Source of the DNA: Rutpela maculata
Lineage: Eukaryota; Arthropoda; Insecta; Coleoptera; Cerambycidae
Direction of reading: 5' to 3'
Assembly (NCBI GenBank): GCA_936432065.2
Contig: OW386292.2
Coordinates: 136,043,460-136,107,459 of the forward strand
Length of the DNA: 64,000 nucleotides
Shown here: positions 33,615-45,334 of the stretch, piece by piece
How the letters are laid out: each line of letters starts with the position of its first letter
Numbering within the stretch: position 1 is the first letter of the stretch
Notes under the pieces: model-generated
The model's input: the letters and a program-made list of their open reading frames with translations, nothing else
What the model was told of the DNA's origin: nothing
Databases searched by the model: none
Position numbers and translations under genes: made by a program

Positions 33615-36600
33615 TAAAGTTGCTGCTGAAATTTCTATCAGTTTCTACCAGAATGGAGCAGCAAACATTTATTTATACCACATCAATGAGAATTTATGAG
33701 AACAGTATCTAAGGTAAAACGTGCGGCTTTCCGTGGTTAAATGGCAAGTGTTTCTATAAGAAACGAGCTGCATTAGGTTGACTTGCAATTGAAGATTACT
33801 AATTATAATGGGGATTTATGAGATCAGTTTCTATGAGTATTAATGTTTTTTTTCAGTAATATATTAAATGTGTTTTCATTTGTTTGAATGGGTAAAAAGA
33901 AAGGTCAGTTTTCAACTGCAATTACAAATACAAGTTTAATCACTTTGAATGGGGTTATATGCGATTAATTTCTAAAAGTATTTATGCTGTTTTCCGAATA
34001 TAATTGTGATGAGGTTTAATCAGTAACAAATTGTTCACTACTTGTTATGATATGGTCGGAAATTCCAAGTACACATTTAGTATTCCTTCAAAAGGATTGA
34101 TGAGAGCAGTTTCTACGAGTATCTATTTGTTGTTCCTCTAGTAAATTATATAAGTCTTTACATTTACTTATACTATCTCAATGAGAATTTATGAGAACAG
34201 TATCTAATGTAAAACGTACGGCTTTCCGTGGTTAAATGGCAAGTGTTTCTATAAGAAACGAGCTGCATTAGGTTAGAACAGTTTTGATTTGCAATTGAAG
34301 ATTACAAATTATAATGTTTGAATAGGGATTTATGAGATCAGTTTTTATGAGTATTAATGTTTTTTTTTTCAGTAATATATTAAATGTGTTTTCATATGTT
34401 TGAATGGGTAAAAAGAAAGGTCAGTTTTCAACTGAAATTACAAATACAAATTTAATCACTTCGAATGGGGTTATATGCGATCAATTTCTAACAGTATCTA
34501 TACTGTTTTCCGAATATAATTGTGATGAGGTTTGATCAGTAACAAATTGTTCACTACATGTTACGATATGGTCGGAAATTCCAGGTACATATTTAGTATT
34601 ACTTCGAAAGGATTGATGATAGCAGCTTCTACGAGTATGTATTTGTTGTACCAATAGTAAATTATATAAGTCTTTATCAGTATGCATTCGGATCTAATTT
34701 AAATATGAAAGTTATATCAGAATAAAGCAACAAAATATTTTAAACAGAATCTATTTGTAAATCCAGACATTTACTTATACTATCTCAATGAGAATTTATG
34801 AGGTCAGTATCTAATGTAAAACGTGCTGTTTTCCGTGGTTAAATGGCAAGAGTTTCTATATGAAACGAGCTGCATTTGGTTAGAACAGTTTTGATTTGCA
34901 ATTGAAGATTACAAATTATAATGTTTGAATAGGGATTTATGAGATCAGTTTCTATGAGTATTAATGTTTTTTTTTTTTCAGTAATATATTAAATTGGTTT
35001 TCATTTGTTTGAATGGGTAAAAAGAAAGGTCAGTTTTCAACTTCAATTACAAATACAAGTTTAACCACTTCGAATGGGATTATATGCGATCAATTTCTAA
35101 CAGTATTTATGCTGTTTTCCGAATATAATTGTGATGAGGTTTGATCAGTAACAAATTGTTCACTACATGTTACGTGTGGAAATTCCAGGTACATATTTAG
35201 TATTACTTCGAAAGGATTGATGATAGCAATTTCTACGAGTATGTATTTGTTGTGCCAATAGTAAATTATATAAGTCTTAATCAGTATGCATTCGGATCTA
35301 ATTTAAATATGAAAATTATATCAGAATAAAGCAACTAAATATTTTAAATAGTATCTATATGTAAATCCAGACATTTACTTATACTATCTCAATGAGAATT
35401 TATGAGAACAGTGTCTAATGTAAAACATGCGGCTTTCCGTGGTTAAATGGCAAGAGTTTCTATAAGAAACGAGCTGCATTAGGTTAGAGCAGTTTTGATT
35501 TGCAATTGAAGATTACAAATTATAATGTTTGAATAGGGATTTATGAGATCAGTTTCTATGAGTATTAATGTTTTTTTTCAGTAATAAGTATATTAAATGT
35601 GTTTTCATTTGTTTGAATGGGTAAAAAGAAAGGTCAGTTTTCAACTGCAATTACAAATACAAGTTTAATCACTTCGAATGGGGTTATATGCGATCAGTTT
35701 CTAACAGTATTTATGCTGTTTTCCGAATATAATTGTGATGAGGTTTGATCAGTAACAAATTGTTCACCACATGTTACGATATGGTCGGAAATTCCAGGTA
35801 CATATTTAGTATTCCTTCGAAAGGATTGATGATAGCAGTTTCTATGAGTATGTATTTGTTGTTCCAATAGAAAATTTGTCTTTATCAGTATGCATTCGGA
35901 TCTACTTTAAATACAAAAATTATATCAGAATGACACAACCAAATATTTTAAACAGTATCCACTTGTAAATCCAAACATTTAAAGATATATTTTAATGAGA
36001 ACCAATCAGAACAGTATCTAATGTAACGCGTGCGGCTTTCCGTGGCTAAATTTTAAAAGTATTTTTAATAAATAGCTTTAACGGATTTGAACAGTCTTAA
36101 TTTGCAATTCCAGATGAATAGTTTTAATTGTTAAATAGGGATCTATGAGATCAGTGTCTTTGTGTAATGTTTATTTTCCAATAAAAACACATTTTATTGA
36201 AAAAAAAAACATTACACTGACCTCATAGATCCCTAACAATTAAAACTATTCATCTGGAAATGCAAAACTGTTCGAATCCGTTAAAGCTTATTTATTGCAA
36301 ATAATTTTAAAATTTAGCCACGGAAAACCGCACACGTTACATTAGATACTGTTGTGATGGATTCTCATTATAATATTATCTTGGATTTACAGGTGGACAC
36401 TGTTTAAAATATTTGGGGTTTCATTCTGATATGATTTTTGTATTTAAATTAGATCCGAATGCATACTGATAAAGACTTATATAATTTACTGTAGGAACAA
36501 CAAATAAATACTCGTAGAAACTGCTCTCATTAATCCTCTTGAAGGAATACTAAATATGTACCTGGAATTTCCGACCATATCGTAACATGTAGTGAACAAT

Positions 36601-38893
36601 TTGTTACGGATCAAACCTCATCACAATTATATTCGGAAAACAGCATAAATACTGTTAGAAATTGATCGCATATAACCCCATTCGAAGTGATTAAACTTAT
36701 ATTTGTAATTGCAGTTCAAAACTGGCCTTCCTTTTTACCCATTCAAACAAACGAAAACACATTTAATATATTACTGAAAAAAAACATTAATACTCATAGA
36801 AACTGATCTCATAAATCCCTATTTAAACATTATAATTTGTAATCTTCAATTGCAAATCAAAACTGTTCTAACCTAATGCAGCTCGTTTCTTATAGAAACA
36901 CTTGCCATTTAACCACGAAAAGCCGCACGTTTTACATTAGATACTGTTCTCATAAATTCTCATTGAGATAGTATAAGTAAATGTCTGGATTTACAAATAG
37001 ATACTGTTTAAAATATTTGGTTGCTTTATTCTGATATAAATTTTCATATTTAAATTAGATCCGAATCTTTACTGATAAAGACATATAATTTACTAGAGGA
37101 ACAACAAATAGATACTCGTAGAAACTGCTCTCATCAATCCTCTTGAAGGAATACCAAATGTGTACTTGGAATTTCCGACCATATCATAACATGTAGTGAA
37201 CAATTTGTTACTGATTAAACCTCTTCACAATTATATCCGGAAAACAGCATAAATACTTTGAGAAACTGATCGCATCTAACCCCATTCGAAGTGATTAAAC
37301 TTATATTTGTAATTGCAGTTCAAAACTGGCCTTCCTTTTTACCCATTCAAACAAAAGAAAACACATTTAATATATTACTGAAAAAAAACATTAATACTCA
37401 TAGAAACTGATCTCATAAATCCCTATTTAAACATTATAATTTGTAATCTTCAATTGCAAATCAAAACTGTTCTAACCTAATGCAGCTCGTTTCTTATAGA
37501 AACACTTGCCATTTAACCACGAAAAGCCGCACGTTTTACATTAGATACTGTTCTCATAAATTCTCATTGAGATAGTATAAGTAAATGTCTGGATTTACAA
37601 ATAGATACTGTTTAAAATATTTGGTTGCTTTATTCTGATATAAATTTTCATATTTAAATTAGATCCGAATCTTTACTGATAAAGACATATAATTTACTAG
37701 AGGAACAACAAATAGATACTCGTAGAAACTGCTCTCATCAATCCTCTTGAAGGAATACCAAATGTGTACTTGGAATTTCCGACCATATCATAACATGTAG
37801 TGAACAATTTGTTACTGATTAAACCTCTTCACAATTATATCCGGAAAACAGCATAAATACTTTGAGAAACTGATCGCATCTAACCCCATTCGAAGTGATT
37901 AAACTTGTATTTGTAATTGCAGTTGAAAACTGACCTTTCTTTTACCTATTCAAACAATTGAAAACACATTTAATATATTACTGAAAAAAAAACATTAATA
38001 CTCATAGAAACTGATCTCATAAATCCCTATTCAAACATTATAATTTTGAATCTTCAATTGCAAATCAAAACTGTTCTAACCTAATGCAGCTCGTTTCTTA
38101 TAGAAACTCTTGCCATTTAACCACGGAAAGCCGCACATTTTACATTAGATACTGTTCTCATAAATTCTCATTGAGATAGTATAAGTAAATGTTTGGATTT
38201 ACAAATAGATACTGTTTAAAATATTTGGTTGCTTTATTCTGATATAATTTTCATATTTAAATTAAATCCGAATCTGTACTGATAAAGACTTATATAATTT
38301 ACTATAGGAACAAAACAAATAGATACTCGTAGAAACTGCTCTCATCAATCCTCTTGAAGGAATACTAAATGTGTACTTGGAATTTCCGACCATATCATAA
38401 CAAATAGTTAACAATTTGTTACTGATTAAACCTCATCATAACTATATTCGGAAAACAGCATAAATACTTTTAGAAATTGATCGCATATAATCCCATTCGA
38501 AGCGATTAAACTTGTATTTGTAATTGCAGTTAAAAACTGACCTTTCTTTTACCCATTCAAACAAATGAAAACACATTTAATATTTAACTGAAAAAAAAAC
38601 ATTAATACTCATAGAAACTGATCTCATAAATCCCTATTCAAACATTATCATTTGTAATCTTCAATTGCAAATCCAAACTGTTCTAACCTAATGCAGCTCG
38701 TTTCTTAAAGAAACACTTGTCTTTTAATCACGGAAAGCCGCACGAATTACATTAGATACTGTGCTCATAAATTCTCATTGATATGGTATAAGTAAATGTT
38801 TGGATTAACAAATGGATATGGCTTGACTCATTTTGCTGGTCAATGCGGATATAAACTGATAACAATTTCAACAGCAACTTTACCTAACTCTTA
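33615..38893. repeat. 5.3 kb palindrome of ~600-bp tandem units
   Basis: Five units run in one direction and five in the other around a ~40-bp centre near 36190. The marker GGCTTTCCGTGGTTAAATGG lies at about 33724, 34220, 34825, 35431 and 36033 (spacing 496, 605, 606, 602); its inverse at about 36318, 36914, 37518, 38120 and 38730 (596, 604, 602, 610). The outer ends are inverted: TAAAGTTGCTGCTGAAATT on the left, its counterpart ending CAGCAACTTTA at 38893. No ORF above background. Units around 36900-38100 look identical over long stretches, so homogenisation is recent. Confidence 0.85.
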
Positions 38894-39009
38894 TAGAAAC
38901 TTATTGACCATATAGGTTCCCATAGATACTTATTAATTTTTGATAATTTTCAATACGGATTGATGAGATTTTTTTTACAGGGATACTAACAATAGTCGAG
39001 ACACCTAAA

Positions 39010-39430
39010 TGTCATTCAATATTCTTTGCCCCAAATTTTGAGCAATTTTGAGCCATTTGTTGGCTTTGACTGGTTGGGCTAATTCTGACCCCAGATTGTT
39101 TCAGCGGGCAAAAATACACATCGATATAAGGGTAAAGTCACTTCAATATCATTTAATGTTTTTTTACCTCAGATTTTAGCAAATTTCTGGCCATTTTTTT
39201 TTTTCGGCCAATTTGGACCAGATGGGCCAATTCTGACCCCGGATTCGGGTTCAGCGGACGAAAATACATACCGGTATATAGGTTAACACGTCAATCCCTT
39301 CAATGTTTTTTGACCCGATTTTGGCGAATTTCCGGTCATTTTTTTATTTTTCCGGCCAATTCGGGTTCGGGTTCAGCGGGCGAAAATACATACCAGTATA
39401 TAGGTCGGTTCCCGAGTACACGACAGGAAA
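39010..39430. repeat. Right inverted subterminal repeat
   Basis: Three subrepeats with cores GGGCAAAAATACACATCG, GGACGAAAATACATACCGG and GGGCGAAAATACATACCAG (about 39107, 39257, 39380), inverse to 31912-32130. Ends with GGAAACACCCTG. Confidence 0.6.
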
Positions 39431-40545
39431 CACCCTGTATCGTGGGTTCAGAAATTATAACACCAGAGTAACATAAACAATAATGTATTTACTTACGTGC
39501 TAATTACAACAAATAAAGAAAAAGAGTGTAAATTGGTTAGAAACTCGATATATTAATAAATATATGAAGGAAGTGTAAGCATGTAACATTATCTTTGCCA
39601 GTTTGACTTTCGAGAGAGTTTTGTGAAAAATATATGTTATAGCTTATTGTATGGTGTATAATTAGTAAAAAAAATGGTGGTGGTCGCTAACGTGTAAGTT
39701 TTTTTTAAATTGAAAATCATCAATTTTTGTTTTCTTCCTGAAAATATCACTAATAAATTGTCTTGAATAGATTTACAATATATGTGAAATACAAACAAAT
39801 TGGTTCACTTGATTAAGAAAAAAAAATTTTCCCAGATATGAAGTTTTTGATATTAAAACTTTTTGTGGTAGTATCTTACACAAAGATACATCACTCGAAG
39901 GAACCACACGTAAAAAGGTTGCATGCACCTTAACCTGCCATGGCCTTTAAAACAATAAAAAAATATCTTTAGGTATCCAAAACGCAAAAAATACTGGAAA
40001 TAACCTCCTACATAATAAAATAATATAAACATACCTTCTAAGGACTGGCCTTTCCTTTTCTAATAGTAGTTGCCAGCAACTCTCTCTACAAGAAGTTTTA
40101 GCTAGCCACCAGGTGGCATATTTACAAATTTGTATTAAACAGGGTTCATAGCCATTTTTCAAACTTAAACTCCCTGACTTTTGGCGTCACTAAATAACCG
40201 GCAGGAAACTAGAATTACAAAACTCAACATTTTTTTATAAGCGGGGGAAGGGAATTATTTTCAAATTCCCGAACATTTTATGAAAATTACTAAAATTCCC
40301 TCACTTTTTATGAAAATTAATAAAATTCTCTCACATTTTCCTGACATTTTTAGGCATCTTAGAAGTCCCTGACTTTTCCAAGTTTTTCAGGTTGCTATGA
40401 ACCCGCTATGAAGGCCGCTAATCCCCTTTAATGCCAATTTATCGAAAATCGAATCCTTTTTCATTAAAAATCTATATGGGAATTAATACATCACGCAATG
40501 ATGTATTCAACCCGAGTCAGTAGTGATTCTTGACTGCGCATCTAC
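39431..40545. other. Unassigned AT-rich DNA
   Basis: No gene or element recognised. 40140-40410 repeats CCCTGACTTTT / CCCTCACTTTTT / CCCTGACTTTTCC phrases, a short degenerate local repeat. Confidence 0.3.
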
Positions 40546-41142
40546 CAGAGCTGGGTAATTACTTATAATTTAAAAATAATTACAATTACAAATTACTTTT
40601 TTAAAAAAGGAACTAATTACAATTACAAAGTACATGTCTTTAAAAAAGGAATTAGCAATTACTTTTCTAATTACTTTTATGATAAAGTAAATTATAGTGA
40701 CCAAACAGACAAAAAGGTAAGTTAAAAATTTTAATTAATAGTGTTGTAATATTGCGTTTTAATATTTATTAGAATCGTTATTAGAATGTTTGACCTTAAG
40801 AGTAATCAGGAAAAATTAAATAAATATATAGAAAAGGCAGCTTAATAGTGGAGTCGGTTTAGGAAAGGAAATTTTTTAAGATGGATGCAGACCCTGCGTA
40901 AATTGTTTGTCATTACGAGTATAGTAAAACCCTAAAATTTGGATTTCCAAAATAATGCTTTTTTGGCCGAAAAGGGGTATTTTGGACATTTTAGGGGTCA
41001 AATTTGTTGTTTTAATTTTTTTTGATTACTTAAACAATTAGTTAAGAATATTAAAGGAACCTTCAGTTTAAATTTGGGGAAGATTTGACCATCCCCCTCC
41101 TGATATAAATATATATTTACGAAAAAAATTGAAAAAATCAAA

Positions 41143-41721
41143 TTTCGGCTATCGTGATCAGATCTCAACCGATTTGGCTGAAATTTGGACTGGAAATAGT
41201 CTTTATCACACAAAAACTGTTAATCAAATTTCAGCCAAAAATGTTAAATAGTTTGGCTGAAATTGCAGTTTCAGTCAAATTTTCTGAAATTTTCAAATCG
41301 AAATATCTTCGGACCTAAAAGTCGGATCAAAATTTGCTTCGTGGCAAAAGGTAGATTATTTTATGTACTTTTACTTGATATAAGTCAAGATTCACTTTTT
41401 TTTACATTCGGTCGTTTTTTAGCCATTTGCGCTATATATATTGCAAATGCCTAAAAAACTACCGAATGTAAAAAAAGTGAATCTTGACTTATATCATGTA
41501 AAAGTACATAAAATAACCATTGCAAAATTCGATCCGTCTTTTAGGTTCGGAGATATTTCAATTTGAAAATTTCAGAAAATTTGACTGAAACTGCAATTTC
41601 AGCCAAACTATTTAATATTTTTGGCTGAAATCTGGTAAACAATTTTTGTGTGATAAAAACGACTTCCATTCCAAATTTCAGCCAAATCGGTTGAGATCTG
41701 ATCAAGATAGTCGAAATTTAC
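41143..41721. repeat. Nested palindrome, ~285-bp arms
   Basis: GATCAGATCTCAACCGATTT at about 41157 and its inverse near 41690. Arms carry GGCTGAAATTTGG and TCACTTTTTTTACATTCGGT, meeting near 41432. It sits in one half of the 40546-43994 foldback. Confidence 0.75.
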
Positions 41722-41741
41722 TTTTTTCAATTTTTTTCGTA

Positions 41742-42783
41742 TACAGCGTGTCGCACTTTTTATGGAGCCACCCCTTATACCTAGCTTATCTGGTATACGA
41801 ATTTTTTGAAATTTTGGTGGTGAATATATACCTTTAAAGTGAGTCTTTAGACGTAACCGCATTTGATTTTAGTCAGAGGCGTCCGATTCTAGGATGCAGA
41901 AAGGGGTCGATTTTCAAAAAAAAAGTATTAGCGAATTTTTTAGAAAAAAACTAGTAAGATATTCTTAATCAGCACCTTTAGAAACCCATTTGAACAAGAT
42001 TACATCGTAGGCGTCTGAGATAGGGGCCGCCAAAAAAGCAATTTTTTGAACTAAAAATAATTTTTATCTGCAAAACGGATTCTCAAATGAAAAAAAACTA
42101 TTCTTCATTTTTTGTTCAGAATAATGTATTGTACTAGTTTGAGTTGATTTTACAAGAAAATAATTATTTATTTAAATAAGGCAAGAATTAAAAAATAAAA
42201 TAAATGAAACAAAAATAAATAAATAAATAAATCCAATTGACACTCGCAATAACTTTTGTTTTCATGGCTTACTTAGGTCTTTATTGAAGATTATTCGTTA
42301 GAAAAATGTTAAGCATGTACTAATTAGAATTCTTTCCTTATTAAATAAATAATTATTTTATTGTAAAATCAATTCAGACTAGTACAAAACATTATTCTTA
42401 ACAAAAAATTAAGAATACATTTTTTCATTTGAGAATCCGTTTTACAGGTAAAAATTATTTTTAGTTGAAAAAATTGTTTTTTTGACGGCCCCTATCTCAA
42501 ACACTTTTGAACCCACTATGGTGTAATCTTGTACAAAGGGGTTTCTAAAGGTGCTGATTAAGAATATCTCACTAGTTTTTTACTGAAAAAATCGCTAATA
42601 TATTTTTTCGAAAATCGACCCCCTTTTTCCATTCTAGAATCGAACGCCTCTGACTAAAATCAAATGTGGTTACGTATAAAGACTCATTTTATAGGTATAT
42701 ATTTACGACCAAAATTTCAAAATATTCGGATATCAGATGAGCGAGATATGAGGGTGGCTCCATGAGAAGTGCGACACGCTGTA
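41742..42783. mobile_element. Nested palindromic element with mariner-like TA ends
   Basis: Starts TACAGCGTGTCGCACTTTTT and ends with the inverse at 42783, with TA at both junctions. Arms of ~400-450 bp share GGAGCCACCCT, GGGGCCGYCAAAAAA and GTACTAGTTTGA-type blocks. ORF-free. TA duplication and short TIR fit Tc1/mariner or a similar group. Confidence 0.7.
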
Positions 42784-42803
42784 TATATATATCTATATCA
42801 GGA

Positions 42804-42823
42804 GGGGGGGGGGGGGGGGGGGG
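42804..42823. repeat. Poly-G run of 20
   Basis: Twenty consecutive G bases next to the nested element's right edge. The matching site in the opposite arm (about 41093) has only CCCCC. Confidence 0.7.
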
Positions 42824-44285
42824 TTGGTCTTATCTTCACCAAATTTAAACCGGAGGTTCCTTTAGTATTAAGAATAAAAGGATACCATATTTTCGTTCCT
42901 TAACTAATTGTTTAAGGGCCGGTTTTATAGGTTCAGATAAAGTTTAATTTGAAGATTCACCTAGAGGTTTAAATTGTAGATTTTAGTGTTTTTTAAAATA
43001 TCGTTTCATAAATGTTTGTCAAGATCGTCAGTGTTATAGTTGTAGAACCCCCCAGAATCGACCTAAGTCGAAGAATAAATAAAAACTTGCACTTAGGAAA
43101 AAAATTATCAAAAGACACTTAATTTAGAGCATAACATATTTAAGGCATCAGCGCAGGAGGCTAGCACAAAAGGGCTCATACAAGCTACAGAAAAGTAAGC
43201 CACATCAAAGCGCACAATTCAAAAGTATGCCAAAAGGTGAAACTTCTAGTTTAATCTGAACCTATAAAATCAGCCCTTAGTGGTGAAAAAAAAATTCACA
43301 CTGCAAATTTGACTCTTAAAATATCCAAAAAACCCCTTTTCGGCCAATAAAACAAGGTTCCACCGATTTTAGGATTTTGTTATATTCGCCATGACAAACA
43401 ATTCCTGCTGGGTCTGCATTAATCTTAAAAAATTTCCCAACCTCGCTATTTCATTGACTAAATCGACTCCACTATAATAATGCTTAATAATAATAAGAAT
43501 GATAATAATAAACAGTAAACACATTTAGTTTTTAAAAGTTTATTGAACAAAAATACAAGTTTGTGTACTTAACAATAAAAAAACATAAATCTGCAGCAGA
43601 CCACGGCAAAAACACGTTTTTAGTCAGTAACTTTTTTGAGCTTTTCAGATTCATTTTAAATTATGTAACTGTAAAATTCTGCTTTAATGTGTTGTTTGTT
43701 AAACCACATTATTGATATAGTAATTAATTCTTAAAGTAATTGTAATTGGAAAAAGTAATTGTAATTAGAACAAGTAACTGTAATTGAAAAAAGTAATTGT
43801 ACTTATGGAAGTAATTTGTGATTAGATAGTTCAAATAATATAATTACAAATTACAATTCCTATAACAATTTTTCTGCAATTACAATTCCAAATTACTTTA
43901 ATAAAAAAAAGTAATTAAATACAATTACAATTACACGAAAAAAAAAGGAATTGTAATTCCTAATTACTTTTTCACCAGGAATTACCCAGCTCTAGCATCT
44001 ACTCATGAACGTAAATAATTAACCTGGCTGTTTCTGCCCTGGTACCTAAATAAAAATTAACTAAATAAATTACCACCCTAATGATGACTCGATATGAAAG
44101 GTAAGTAAAAACTAGAGGAAGCATTATACTCTTCGCCGATTTACTGAGCTTTTTATATAATTGTTACACATTCTATAGGATACTCTTCGCATTTTTCTTG
44201 TAAATAATGTTAGTTTTTGGACATTATAAAATTTTGTGATACCAACTTTGTTGTGGAAAAAAAAATATATGAAAAAAAAATTCAC

Positions 44286-44356
44286 CATGTGAGAGGGATC
44301 GGACACGAGACCTTTGGATTGCAAGGCAAATGCTTTAGCCATTGGGCTATCTCATC
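44286..44356 (-). mobile_element. tRNA-derived SINE head or tRNA relic
   Basis: The minus strand reads GATAGCCCAATGGCTAAAG (A-box and D-arm like), CCTTGCAATCC (anticodon-loop like, TGC centre) and GTGTCCGATCCC (B-box like). The acceptor stem does not pair, so it is not a functional tRNA. The A/T-rich tail beyond suggests a tRNA-derived SINE. Confidence 0.45.
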
Positions 44357-44439
44357 TTACCAAAAAATTTGAATAAATGTCGTTCAAGAATTATATTTCA
44401 ACAGATTAGATACATTATTATGAAATATATATATATATA

Positions 44440-44803
44440 TGTTATATAAAATTATATGCTTATTACCCAGACTTAGTCGTAACAAACCTTCACAGGCATA
44501 TCATGTTACATGATAACGACTTCTCTTATTAATTGCTTATCTTCAAGATATCATATTACACCTTTGTTTCTCATAACTTGTGCAGACTGCAGAACTGCAA
44601 ATCCTTTGTTCTATATTTTGCTTACTCAGGTTCTGTATGTTATAAATACGACTAAACACGCTTTGTTAAATCAGTTATTAAACTCAGTTAGAATGCAACA
44701 CTTCTAATTTATTATTCTAATTCCTCCTCCAAGAGCCAACGTTGGCTCCATTAAATAAATAAATCCTTTTTAAAAAGTCACTCATGTGAACCGTGATCTA
44801 ACA
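44440..44803 (+). repeat. 5' LTR of errantivirus
   Basis: 364 bp, TGTTATATAAAATT ... TGATCTAACA. It appears identical to the 3' LTR at all positions compared. TG...CA ends; AATAAATAAATCC near 44751-44765 may serve the poly(A) step. Upstream is an (AT)n tract, so the target duplication is within AT repeats. The 65-codon ORF in each LTR is a chance frame. Confidence 0.93.
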
Positions 44804-44804
44804 T

Positions 44805-44822
44805 TGGCGCAGTCGGTAGGAT
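44805..44822 (+). promoter_or_regulatory. Primer binding site, tRNA-Ser type
   Basis: TGGCGCAGTCGGTAGGAT begins one base after the LTR. Its complement ends CGACTGCGCCA, the 3' end expected of an insect tRNA-Ser. This primer is characteristic of the 17.6/297/TED branch of insect gypsy-type retroviruses. Confidence 0.85.
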
Positions 44823-44990
44823 CCGTAAACATCATCAGAACAAGAAGCCTAACTGGTAGTGAAGCGTAAGAGAACAAGGGGAACATCTGCAAAAGGTGCC
44901 TAACTAGTGCGTGTACATCTATTAGAACAAGGAGACCTTCCTCACTGGTGGTGGCGGATCCCAATCCCTTGACGGACGAAGAACCTACTA

Positions 44991-45007
44991 ATGGAGATGA
45001 AATTAAT
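44991..45007 (+). CDS. env: Predicted env leader exon (start codon before gag)
   Basis: A short ATG-initiated exon ending at 45007 before a strong donor GTAAGT (45008-45013), in the leader between primer site and gag. Joined to the acceptor at 50492-50493 (TTATTTTCAG), the 17 coding bases fall in frame with the env ORF and give a Met followed by a hydrophobic signal-peptide core. Errantivirus env mRNAs are known to be spliced; the exact junction here is inferred. Confidence 0.65.
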
Positions 45008-45334
45008 GTAAGTCATTTTTAAGAATCATCTCGTTATTTTATTTTTTCATTTTTACAATTATTATTTCTCACAATTATTTACGTGTATTATACCGCTAAT
45101 ACACTCGGCAAACAAAGCCAATTCTGTTATCAAACAAATCCTTTACAAGCTACAACGCAACAATTCTAATTTTAAGTTATATATTTTCGTATTCATGAAA
45201 CGACTGTGTATTATACAGTTAATACACAATTCATTTACGACGTAACAAAACAAGCTAATTTTAATTTAATTTCCGTATCATACTGCTGATACGTAACCAA
45301 TTTTAGTTCAAAAATCTCTAAATAAAAAAGCAAA

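Larger units (their letters stand above)
40546..43994. mobile_element. 3.45 kb hAT-like giant foldback
   Basis: Starts CAGAGCTGGGTAATTAC and ends with the inverse (GTAATTCCCAGCTCTA class), flanked by an 8-bp duplication GCATCTAC at 40538-40545 and 43995-44002. Arms correspond over most of the length: the (A)GTAATTACAATT edges, then 40858-41006 against 43300-43470 (GATGGATGCAGACCC against GGGTCTGCATTAATC). Two further palindromes are nested at the centre. No transposase seen. Confidence 0.8.

Noticed and set aside
33615..38893. CRISPR-like array
   Set aside because: The units are ~600 bp without short repeat-spacer alternation, the array is palindromic and the DNA is eukaryotic.
40998..41862. 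Paired ORFs beginning MCDKxxF as repeated small genes
   Set aside because: Products of the nested palindrome at 41143-41721; the similarity comes from the inverted DNA.
44286..44356. Functional tRNA-Ala gene
   Set aside because: The acceptor and T stems do not pair; better seen as a SINE head or relic.
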